DNA of 64,000 nt from Symbiodinium natans (taxonomy: Eukaryota; Sar; Dinophyceae; Suessiales; Symbiodiniaceae). Below the pieces are notes generated by a model. It saw only the letters and a list, made by a program, of their open reading frames with translations. It had not been told where the DNA came from and did not search any database. Position 1 is the first letter of the stretch. Each line of letters starts with the position of its first letter. Location: NCBI GenBank assembly GCA_905221605.1, contig CAJNDS010000446.1, positions 167,501 to 231,500 on the forward strand, written 5' to 3'. Of the stretch, positions 33,624-44,200 are shown piece after piece. The position numbers were made by a program, and so were the translations under genes.

Positions 33624-36369
33624 GTGGAGCTGCTTGCCAAAGGCATCCCGGCCTGGCTAAAGGCCGGTGTTTGTTCCTTTGCGGGCTTGTAGGGGGGGGG
33701 GGGTCCCTGACGAAGGGTGTAGGGTTTAGAGTGTAGAGGCCCTAAACCCTAAACCCCAAACCCTAAACCCCAAACCCTAAACCCTAGACCCCAGGCTGTT
33801 CGGCTAGGATTCCCAGCAGTGCACTTATCCACTCTTTGAATGGACTCTGGGATGGCAGAGAGGGCTGGGCTTTGTGGCGGATTCCACTCTCTCTCAGCGC
33901 CTGGGTCCCTATCATACATAGGGTTTAGGGTCTAGGGTTTGGGGTTTAGGGGTTTAGGGTTTAGGGTCTAGGGTTTAGGGTTTAGGGTTTAGGGGTTTAG
34001 GGGTTTAGGGGTTTAGGGGTTTAGGGGTTTAGGGGTTTAGGGTTTAGGGTTAGGAGACCTTCCGATGTGGCCGTAAAGGTGCCGTGTTTCTGGCGTCTCT
34101 GGTGGGCTTGCTGGCGCCTAGAGAACAGCGAAGGTCGATATGAGCCCTGAACCCTAAACCCTAAACCCTAAACCCTAAACCCTAAACCCTAAACCCTAAA
34201 CCCTAAACCCTAAACCCTAAACCCTAAACCCTAAACCCTAAACCCTAAACCCTAAACCCTAAACCCTAAACCCTAAACCCTAAACCCTAAACCTAACCCT
34301 AAACCCTAAACCCTAAACCCTAAACCCTAAACCCTAAACCCTAAACCCTAAACCCTAAACCCTAAACCCTAAACCCTAAACCCTAAACCCTAAACCCTAA
34401 ACCCTAAACCCTAAACCCTAAACCCTAAACCCAAACCCCTAAACCCAAAACCCTAAACCCTAAACCCTAAACCCTAAACCCTAAACCCTAAACCCTAAAC
34501 CCTAAACCCTAAACCCTAAACCCTAAACCCTAAACCCTAAACCCTAAACCCTAAACCCTACCCTAAGCCCTAAACTTGAACGCCGGATTCTGCCCTCTAC
34601 CCTTAAGCCTAAACCCGAAAGCCCCAAGCCCTACGCCACTACACCCAACCCAGAACGGGGATCCTTCCACTTGGGCTTCGTAGGGTCCATTGTTTATAGG
34701 GTTTAGGGTTTAGGGTTTCGGGTTTGGGGTTTAGGGTTACTGGGCTACCAAGATCCACAAGCCTGTACCTGCACCGAAAATCCAAAACCCCTGCCTCCAG
34801 GATGAGGCAGACGACCCCAGCCCGCCGATCCTCAGCGTAGGCTGCCAGGGGGGGGCTTTTCATCGCGAGTCCCGGGAATAGTCAAGGGGTCGGAATAATT
34901 ACTAAGAGTATTTCCTGAGGGTCCCTTTAGAAGTATACTAGAATGACCTCCAAGACCCTGGTGTCACCAAAAGGCCGCGCGGCCAAACCCTATTCTGATT
35001 ATTCAGGCCCCTATATTCGGCATTGCCTTCGAACTAGGGCCGGGCCCTTGTGTAAGTAAACCCTAAACCCTAGACCCTAAACCCTAAACCCTAAGCCCTA
35101 AACCCTAAACCCTAAACCCTAAGAGGGTTTAGGCAGTGCAGGACATGGGCTGTGGCAGAATTTTCCTGCGCAAGCGGAGGCGGTTGTTGCGGAGGAACAG
35201 CCCTGAAACGCTGATGCCCCTACTCCCCTACCCCCAAACTTCGTAGCTAAACCCTATACCCCTATAACCCTAGAAACCCTAAACCCTAAACCCCTAACCC
35301 TAAACCCTAAACCCTAAACCCTAAACCCTAAACCCTAAACCCTAAACCCTAAACCCTAAACCCTAAACCCTAAACCCTAAACCCTAAACCCTAGGAGGTG
35401 TGTCCATTGTAGGAGTGTTGGGCATAGGGTGGCTCGTCATGGCCCTTGCAGGTCGAAGGATGCTTTGACTTGAGAAGGCCCACACCCTGACGCCTGAAGC
35501 TTAGGAGGTTCCCCTCTCACAGCACGGGTGCCCGTCTGTGGTAACCCTAAACCCTAAACCCTTAAACCCTAAACCCTAAAACCCTAAACCCTATTCCCTA
35601 AGCCCTAAGCCCTAGACCTTGACCCCTAGCTTAAAACCGTAAACCCTAAACCCTTAAGTGACTGCTCGTTGAGGGGATCTAGGCATGGGAGTAGAGTGCT
35701 CTGGCAGGCGCTTTCGATGGCTGCTTCCTCCTGCGTGTGCAGAAGCACCGCCAGGACTGAGTGGGTCGTTGCGGGTTTTTATCGGCACCCGATCATTCTA
35801 CTGTCAAAACCTTAGACCGACCCTAAACCCCAATAAACCCTAAACCCTCTAAACCCTCTAAACCGTAAAAACCCTAAACGCTAAACCCTCTAAACCCTCA
35901 AAACCCTAAAAACCCTAAACCCTAAACCCTAAACACCCGCAACCCTCAACCCTTTTAGAATCCGCCAGGAGCCCCTGCGCCTCTTCGCCCTGGAGCCCGT
36001 GGACGTCTGCTTGCTCTCAGCCAAGACCGTGACGGTGGACGAGGCGCCCCGAGGTAGTGTTTAGGGTTTAGGGTTTAGGGTTTAGGGTTTAGGGTTTAGG
36101 GTTTAGGGTTTAGGGTTTAGGGTTTAGGGTTTAGGGTTTAGGGTTTAGGATTTAGGGTTTAGGGTTTAGGGTTTAGGGTTTAGGGTTTAGGGTTTAGGGT
36201 CAGCAGGACCCCCAGGATGGATCTTCTCTATGGGAAAGGGCAGGTGGGGAGGGGTTCGTTTAGGGCTTTGTTCGGGCTCGGGGCTTTCGAGGCTTTTAGG
36301 GATTTTAAGGCTTCCGGGCTTTTGGCTCCAGAGGCTTGACAGGGTTTGGGCTTCAGGGGTGGTAAGTGA

Positions 36370-36400
<31 letters not shown>

Positions 36401-39400
36401 AAAAAGTCCTTCAAATGCCCCAAACCCCAGGAGGCCAAGGCTTGGAGTTGTTTAGGATCCCTAAACCCTAAACCCTTTACCAGCAAAACCTGGACCTAAA
36501 GCCTAGACCCAAAACCCTAAGCCCAAGACTTCAACGTTAGGGGCCGGTAGGGTTGTAGGGCTGTTGCCAGGCATGGGCAGAGTTAGAGTACGCGGAGGCA
36601 CCCGGCGTCGATGGCCTCGACAAGGCCCACCCCCCCTCACACTCCTCCTTTTGGGTTTCGGTCTAGTGGGAATGGGGTGTGCCCCAATTCAGGGCCCTGA
36701 ACCCTAAACCCTAGACCCTAAACCCTAAACCCTAAAACCATGTGAAGGACCATGTAACTACCCGTAGACTAGGGTTGAGGGTCTGGCCCTTGCAGGCTCG
36801 TAGCATTCTTCGGGAGTGCAGGCTCGCATAGAGTGCAGAGAACTCGGGGGGTTTAAGGGAGTAGGGTTAGGGTTTAGGGTTTGGGGTTTGGGGTTTAGGG
36901 TTTAGGGTTTAGGGTTTAGGGTTTAGGGTTTAGGGTTTAGGGTGTAGGGTGTAGGGTGTAGGGTTAGGGTTTAGGGTTTAGGGTGCAGGTTCAGGGTTTA
37001 GGGTTTAGGGTGTTCACTTCTTCTCCTTGCGAGCACCCTCGGTTTCCTAGGCCGCCGGTCTTCGAAACCCTCGAGCACCCCCAAACAGCTCCGAATCCCC
37101 AGCGCCACAAGAGGCACGCGAGGATGCCCCAAAACCCCGCCTAAGGCGCCTAAACCCCAGACCCTAAGCCCTAAGCCCTTAAGCCCTAAGCCCTAAGCCC
37201 TAAGCCCTAAGCCCTAAGCCCTAAGCCCTAAGCCCCCTAAACCCTCGGCCCCCCTGACGCCAGGGTGTGGTGATCCACTCCTGCTCATTCGACCCAGGAC
37301 CTGTCCAGGCAGCTGCCTTGGGATTCTTGTATGGGGGTTCATAGGGTTCGTAGGGAGGGGGTTCTTGCCCCCTTGAACCCCCCTCCCTAAAGAACCCTAT
37401 AATTATTGGGGGGCCTTGCAGGGTTCAGGGCTGAGGGTTTTTTTGCTGCATCAGGGTCTGCGGATTAGGGTTTAGGATTTAGGCTTTAGGGGTTAGGGTT
37501 TGGGGCCTGTATGAGGTCTGTTAGAGAACCCCAAAGCCCTAAAACCGCCGCACCCCATCGAGCTTTCCGGTTGGGGCCCCCTGTTTGGAGGTGCCGCTGG
37601 ATCGCTGTGAGGGAAAGCCTTCGCTGATCCTGGTCAGGGTTGGGCGCTGAGGTCCTGGCTGTTTTCAAGCGCGTTTTCTGGTTTAGGGTTTAGGTTTTTA
37701 GTCGTTGCTTGGAGGTTCGTGACGACTTCTGAGTAGGGTTATACAGTACCCAAAGCAAGTCTATATAGCTATAGCTGACCCCACTTGAATTGAAACTCTT
37801 CTCTTGATGGCCCCCGAACGTCCAAGTGAGGTTTAGCTGCAGCTTAGCATATTCTCCGAACAATATCGAAGTTGCAATCCCTGAGCCCTGGGCCCTAAAC
37901 CCTAAACCCGAAACCCGAAACCCGAAACCCTGAACCCTGAACCCTGAACCCTGAACCCTAAACTAAACCCTAAACCCTAAACCCTCAACCCTTCAACTTC
38001 CCAAAGCCATGGGGGCCCGGGTTCGCTAGGATCCTGGGTTGCTGGCCTTCTCCCCTGAAGCACCTTCCCCAAAACCCTTAATCCCAAGCCCTGTGTACCC
38101 TGTCTACCCTGTAGACCCGGTGTACCCTGTATACCCTAAACCCTAACCCTAAACCCTAAACCCTAAACCCTAAACCCTAATCAGGTCGTCAAGAAGACGA
38201 ACATCATCGCGCCACCCAACTCCATGTCTCGAGCCCGGAGGCAGCCGTTTGGCAAGTCACACGATTCGGTCTAGTGCTTTAGGGCTTGAGCGTTTTTGAG
38301 GGTTTGAGGCTTTAAGGTGTTGGCGTTTTAGGGTTTTTGAGGGTTCAGGTTCCTCAGGGTTTGTGCGGAGGCTTTCGGGTTTGAGGGTTTCAGGGTGTTT
38401 TGGAGGGTGAAGAGATGTTTGCCCTGGCAGCTAGCGTCCTGCTCGAGGCCTCTGTGACACGGCTTGCCTATAGACTGCCCACAGTGGAGTTAATGAAGGG
38501 TTCTGGCGCAGGTTATCATCACAAGCCCAACAAGAGTCTTGAAGTTACGTCCCCAGACATTCTCCCATGGTCGTACCATACTCACTCCCCCACATACCCT
38601 TAAGAGCTTTGTCCCCTCAGAGGCTGCGACTTATGTCTGGGAAGAGAAAGCACATGATCGTTGCGATTCTGGTTCTCAGGGGAAGTATAGACCCTAAACC
38701 CTAAACCCTAAACCCTAAACCCTAAACCCTACACCCTAAACCCTAAACCCTAAACCCTAAACCCTAAACCCTAAACCCTAAACCCTATTCTAATTATTGA
38801 CTTCCCTTTGCGACAGGAGGCCGCGGGAAGCCGCGAAGCGTTCTTCGGGCTTGGCCGAGCTCGCGGAGGCGCCAAAAGCTTTTTGCTTCTTTGTCGCTGC
38901 TGTGGGTTTAGGGTTTAGGGTTTAGGGTTTAGGGTTTATGGTTTAGGGCCTATTTGGGGGTTTCCGAAAATAAGGGTACTTTCAGTACCTTCTTGGGGTT
39001 TCTATGATACGGGAATCTTATTTGGGGGGCCGTTTCGTAAACCCCCATATACGCCCAGCGTTTGACTAAAGCAGAAACGAATATAACAATGCTGTCCAGA
39101 TTTGTTCCTTTTTCTATTGTTGCTGTCAGTATCGTACTCGCTGCGTACTCGTATGTGTTTTCATTGATACTTGTATTTTTGATCACGATTATCATGTCTT
39201 TGATCATGGTTATAATTGCTATTGCACTCTCACTCGCATGAGTATTTGTAGTCGTCGATTTTGTTCTACTAATGCATCGTTGTCAGTTCTCTATATAAGG
39301 TTCAGCATTTCTGCGATTACTGGCGCCTTTTAGCGTTTTGACTGCTTATGTACTTGTTTGTTTTATTTCTTTGGCATTTACTTGTTTGGTGATGATGATG

Positions 39401-39886
39401 TTTTCTGTCGCTATTGTTCTCATTGTTGTTATGCTGTTTTTGCGATGCGGGGTTTCACAGGATTAGCTACGTGCCCAGACCTCAGTGAATTGGGGTTCAA
39501 TGGGGCCTCACTATGGCTTACAACCCTAAACCCTAAACCCTAAACCCTAAACCCTAAACCCTAAACCCTAAACCCTAGGGGTTGGTAGAGTTTGTTGCTT
39601 AGGCCCTGCGGGTCTGGAGTTGGGCATTTGAGCATGGAGGGGGGGGGGACAGCCCATACCTTTAAGCCTTGAGCCCTGGAAGCTCGGCGGATGTACTTCA
39701 GCCCTAAACCCTAAACCCTAAACCAGAAGTTCAGGGCTTATAGATTTAGTGTTTAGGGTTTCTAGGGTTGGGTTGCCTTGTTTAGGGTTTAGGGTTTAGG
39801 GCTAGGGGCTAGGATTCTCTTGTTTGGCACGCTGCAGGAGGCGCCGAAACGCTGGCGATACCAACGCCAGTCGCAGATCGGCTCAG
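33624..39886 (+). CDS. Unassigned short exons upstream of the kinase
   Basis: Coding islands with AG acceptors: 33624-33662 (VELLAKGIPAWLK, GC donor), 34054-34131 (ETFRCGRKGAVFLASLVGLL...), 35142-35214 (basic), 35959-36053 (IRQEPLRLFALEPVDVCLLS..., GT donor), 36587-36622 (YAEAPGVDGLDK, GC donor), 37264-37308 (GVVIHSCSFDPGPVQ, GC donor), 38185-38256 (VVKKTNIIAPPNSMSRARRQ...), 38817-38878 and 39838-39886. They may be the 5' part of the kinase gene or a separate gene. The last island (EAPKRWRYQRQSQIGSG) ends in IGSG, which looks like the first half of a kinase glycine-rich loop, but the splice phase to 41204 could not be made to fit cleanly. Confidence 0.45.
34148..34564 (-). repeat. Longest CCCTAAA array (~417 bp)
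   Basis: About 59 units, nearly all perfect, with one CCTAAACCTAA slip at ~34290 and CCCAAACCC variants at ~34430. Longest telomere-type tract in the window, yet internal and flanked by exon islands. Confidence 0.95.
34886..35012. mobile_element. Hairpin element, family 3
   Basis: Starts AGGGGTCGGAATAATTACTA and ends TTATTCAGGCCCCT; internal arms GGTCCCTTT...; the centre is GC-rich (CCGCGCGG). Confidence 0.75.
35959..36053 (+). CDS. Exon, GT donor, unknown protein
   Basis: Acceptor TTTTAG. It reads IRQEPLRLFALEPVDVCLLS, then AKTVTVDEAPR, with a regular GAG|GTAGTG donor. One of the few islands here with a GT donor. A 145-bp TTTAGGG array follows immediately (36058-36200). Confidence 0.6.
36058..36200 (+). 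repeat. TTTAGGG array
   Basis: About 20 units, one TTTAGGA. It begins within 5 bp of the exon's donor site. Confidence 0.95.
38185..38256 (+). CDS. Exon, unknown protein
   Basis: Acceptor ATCAG supplied at the end of a CCCTAAA array. It reads VVKKTNIIAPPNSMSRARRQ, then PFGK. Basic, low complexity. Confidence 0.55.
38954..39047. mobile_element. Hairpin element, family 6
   Basis: GGGGGTTTCCGAAAATAAGG to CCGTTTCGTAAACCCCC, uninterrupted (~94 bp). It serves as the intact reference for the copy at 55056-55255, which contains a telomeric array. Confidence 0.75.
39048..39510. other. AT-richer unique stretch, no gene recognised
   Basis: About 450 bp free of telomere-like repeat, containing TTTGATCATGGTTATAAT-like runs. 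Short open frames have no motif. Confidence 0.35.
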
Positions 39887-40145
39887 GCGCCCAGATAGTC
39901 TGTAAAAAGCTCAAGGGTTTAGGGCTTTTTGTTGTGGGTTTAGGGTTTAGGGTTTAGGGTTCAGGGTTTAGGGTTCAGAGTTTAGAGAAATGCTAAGGGG
40001 CAGTGGATATTACCTATTTGAGGGTTATTGGGGGGATCCACTCCTCCCCTGAGCACGGCCACCGATTCGGGGTCGGCGGCAGTCCCACATTTGGGGCCCA
40101 CGCCTCCTTGGCGATGCTCGTCGCGGGGCTGCGCGGCAGAGGATT

Positions 40146-40345
40146 TTGGAGGAAGAAGCCCGACGACGGGACGCCGCCGCTGCAGCCGCCGCTGCGAAGC
40201 AGGCTGCGGACACGCTGGCTTTTCAGATTTGGCTGGAGTCCGCAGTCCAGGCACTCTTGCGATCCTCACCCAGATCCTTCTTCAGCAGCAGCACTTGTTG
40301 CAGAAGAGCAACCGACTCCTTCACAGCCAGCAAGAGCTAACGGTG
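40146..40345 (+). CDS. Alanine-rich coiled-coil exon(s) inside putative kinase intron
   Basis: One frame reads EEEARRRDAAAAAAAAKQAA, then DTLAFQIWLESAVQALL. A second frame takes over at ~40270 with ILLQQQHLLQKSNRLLHSQQ, then ELTVPR. Both halves look like one helical coiled coil, so a small intron or a frameshift near 40262 (CCCAG) probably joins them. It lies between the IGSG island and the kinase glycine-loop exon. Owner gene unknown. Confidence 0.5.
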
Positions 40346-40727
40346 CCAAGACTCAAAACGTACTTGTTCGCACACGAAACCCTAAACCCCAAACCCTACA
40401 CCCTAAACCCGAATTCATCGGATTTAGGATTTAGGGTTTCTGAGACTCCGAGAAACCCGAGATGGCAACTTCCGCCATCAAGTTCGGCGCTTCATCGGGC
40501 GAACCTCGGATCCCTGCCCCTCCCTTGCTATTTGAGTGGAATTTGTTTTTTTGTTTTTTTAGATACATTTTTTTGGGGTTCTGGGTTCCTTGATATGGGT
40601 GGTTGTTAAAATGACGATCGTTTTTGGGGTACCCTAAATATTAGGTGCCGTATTCTAATGGGGATCCAAAAGGGACCGTATAGGCAACCAATCCCCCGCA
40701 AAACAAAGTGCCATTTTTTATGACATG

Positions 40728-40815
40728 GTTACCAAGCTACCAGGCCTCACTTAGAAGTACCCCACTTAGGATGACAAGCATCGGTACCATACTTGTAACC
40801 CTACCTATAGGCACG
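40728..40815. mobile_element. Family 4-like fragment
   Basis: Contains CTTAGAAGTACCCCACTTAG and GGTACCATACTTGTAACCCTA, words typical of family 4 centres; ends are worn. Confidence 0.45.
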
Positions 40816-41031
40816 CAGGATCTCGCGGGTTCATGGGAGTACCCTGATTAGGGTTACACCCTAAACCCTAAACCCTAAACCCTAAACCCTAAACCCTAAA
40901 CCCTAAACCTTAAACCGGCTGCCATACTTATAACCCTAGGCTACTTTACTCCAAGTAGGTTCAGGGGTGTAGGGGATGCTTGCCAAAGGTCTTGAGCCCC
41001 AAAACCCGCAACCCCGAGCCAGCAAAGCCTA

Positions 41032-41144
41032 CTTGCTGGTTCACGGGTAATTCTAAGTGGGGCTTATAGGTATGGTAACTCGGGTGCTAACCCTACTTAG
41101 AGTGCATCTCTAACCCTACTTAGAAGTACCCATGAACCTCCAAG
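41032..41144. mobile_element. Hairpin element, family 4
   Basis: From TTGCTGGTTCACGGGTAATT to TACCCATGAACCTCCAAG with internal GGTATGGTAACTCGGG. It ends ~60 bp before the kinase glycine-loop exon. Confidence 0.7.
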
Positions 41145-41203
41145 TCAACCCTAAGCCTGTCCTTAAATGGGTTTGGGGTTTTGGGTTTAGGGTTTAGGGT
41201 GAG

Positions 41204-41279
41204 TGGTAAAGGCACCTTCGGCAAAGTGTTCCTGGCGGAGCAGAGGGACATGAGGGAGGACTCGGCCGAGTCGCGCCAG
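41204..41279 (+). CDS. Kinase exon: glycine-rich loop
   Basis: Reads GKGTFGKVFLAEQRDMREDS, then AESRQ; GxGxFGxV nucleotide loop (beta1-beta2). Ends CAG|GCCTAT (GC donor), phase 0. The acceptor AG (41202-41203) sits at the end of a TTTAGGG tract. Confidence 0.85.
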
Positions 41280-44200
41280 GCCTATTGGATGTCGTCTTCT
41301 GGCTTTAGGGTCTACCTTAAGAACCCCAAACCCACCTTTTTTTGGTAGGTTACCGAAGAGTATGAAGGTTTTACGCCTCAATCCCCTCCCCTAATATTGA
41401 ACCCCCCCCCTCCCCCCTAATATTAAAATCTATAATGTAACTAGAATGGGGGGTATTTGAATTGTGGGGTAGGGGGGGGGGTGCAATGTTAGGGGGAGGG
41501 GATTAAGAACCCCAAACCCACGTTTTCCAACTTTCCAGGGCACCGTTTTACTGGCCAAGCACCCGACAGAAGACACCTACCTTCGAGTGCTTCCGGTGTC
41601 AGACGTGCGTGACGGTAGATTCCAAGCAAGACTGGTTCGTGACCACTCAGCTGCTCCTAACCCTGGCACACCCGGGGCCGAGTTCCTTGCCAAACTCTGG
41701 CAGATCTGGGGCTTGATCTTTCGTTCTCTTGCGTCCTGAGCACGACTTGCGCTTGTCTGGCCACCTAGGAGACCGGAACAGCTCTTCCTGCTGTTTGCTG
41801 TGAGACACGCGCAGCGCGCGTCAGCAGAGGTACACCGTAATCTCATTGCAAGATCATGCTTAGAATGGGCGCAAGTTCAGGGCAACGTTATCCTGTTCAT
41901 CAGATCAATGATTGTAGTTCTCGCGTGCTAGTGGTATCATTCCCTATGTTTCGGCTGGCGGTTGAAGACATTAATAGCTCTCGCCGCCTTTCACAGCCTC
42001 ATGTTGTGGTACGCTGCCGAAGTGCAGGAGCCTTTGGGTTCGGACTTGACTGCTGTGGAAGCGGAGTTCCACTTGTTCGCTTCTCCTTCTTCCTTTTCTT
42101 TTTCTTACGATGCACTGGATGCTGGATGTAGACCTCGTGCTGCGCGAATTTCTGGGCTCCTTGTACGCTACGCAGACCTTTCTTCTTCGACCTGCATGGT
42201 TGCTATGCCGTGTTGCGTACGCAATATTCTCTCGAGTGGGTGTACATATTTGTGAATCACAAGGAGGGCGACTACAGCCATCTTCTTTGTCGAAGAACAA
42301 GTGACGTTTGCTGCAGGGTTTGCGCTCTGGGTGGTGATGTTAATGTCTCGGCAGGAGATCTTTTCCAGCGAGCTATACGTCGCGGTTTGCGGCGTCATGA
42401 TTGGCTTCTGGACAGAACACGGTGTGAACTGTACGGGGGCGCGGCGCGCTTCGGCGACGCTGCGGATGCGTGGGTGCCCTCCTCAATAATATGTACCTTG
42501 GAGGTAACAGCAGCGCGAGCCCTGAATCTGAACCCTGAGCCCGGAACCTTGCGCCCTGCACCTCGGACCCTATGTCCGTCACCCCGAAACCCTGAACCCT
42601 GCTTCCTGAGCCCTTGCTCCTGAACCCAAAAAATCCTGAACCGCAGCACTCCGGCAATCCTGAAAAGTCCCGGAATTTCGTAAATCCCCGTCTACGATGC
42701 TCGAATGCATGACGCGTGCCCTTGCCGCTCGGAGATACGGTTCAAGTGCGTCGAATTGCGCATGGCCCAACTGCGACAAGCAAGTCAGACATGAGGAATA
42801 TTGCCCAAGACATGCAGGCCAACAAAGGGGGGCTGACTACACGCAAAACGCATACAACAAGAAAAGTGCCAGACAAAGGCGGCCCGGCCGAAACACGCAA
42901 ATCACAAAACACGCGGGGGCGCAGCCCTGTAAGGGAAAAGAGATGAATTTGCTTGAGCGCATCTGCGCCGGCGGGCCCTGACTCCTAAACGCTAACCCCT
43001 GAACCCTAGAGACTCGACACCTATCAGCCGAAACCCTATAATTTGGGAATTAAGCCAAGCTATTTATTAAAGGCGCCTCTGAGACTTTGGGTCGATGGCT
43101 CGGAAGCTCCGGTTGAAGGTTTTTTTTTTTGGGGGGGGGTCGCCGGAGGACAGCCCCGGAGCGAATCACTGAAAAGAAACAACCCTAAGCCTTAAAACCT
43201 GAAAACCCGAAAGCCTAAAACTCTAAAACCCTAAAACCCTAAACCCTCAGCAGTTTCGGTTTTGCTACGTACATGATGGGCCATTTTTCGCAGTCCAAGC
43301 AATACGGAACATACGATAAAGGCGGCCAAGCATTTGGGGCTGATGGTTTGGCTTCGGGTATAAGCAATGCGTCTTCGGTGGGAAACCGTCTAAATTGTTA
43401 GTATAAGGGGGAACATCCCAACTTAGAGATCCTAAACCCGAAACCCGAGAAGCAGTCTTGCGACCCCGCGCCGCCATCTTGACCAGGTGGCCATCAAAGA
43501 GGTGGCTTACCAAAGCCACAAGACCAGGGAGATCACCCTCCTGAAGAGCATTACGCACTCCTGCGTCGTCTCGCTGATTGACAGCTGCTCAGCCCCAGTC
43601 ATGAGGGTTTCTGGGGAATTTGAAGCTCCCGGGAAGAACAGTGAGGCCGTGCTCCCGGGAAGAAAAGTGAGGCCGTTGCACAAGAGAGAGAGAGAGAGAG
43701 AGAGACCTAAGACAAAAGGATACCCAAAAAAGTTGTGGCTGCGTCACCGGGTGACATAAAGCCGACCGAAGTTAGAGTTGCTAGCCCGGCGCAACCTGCG
43801 CAAGAGTTTCCCTCTGCTACGAAGAAACATCCAAATGGGACACGAAACACAGGCTCGCATGCACACACACACACACAGACGCAGAGAGATGAGCAAATGG
43901 TTCTTCAAAGCCGCAGTAGAACAACTAAGCCCTAAATTCTAGACCCTGTAAAAACATCACCAACTTTCGTCTGTCTCAAAGTGGAAGAGAAACAGGAAAA
44001 GGGAGAGAGAGAGGTAGAGGAAGAGTGAGGGAGGGGGCCATATTTTCTGTATATACGCGCCGACCTCATGGCTTATCAGCTTGTGTTGGGATGGGGGTTC
44101 GGGATGTGGGTTGGGGGTCGCTTTAATGGTCGCTCGTCCAGCTAAGCCCTCAACCTTTAAACCCTAAACCCCAGACCCCAGACACTGACCCCTAAGCCCT

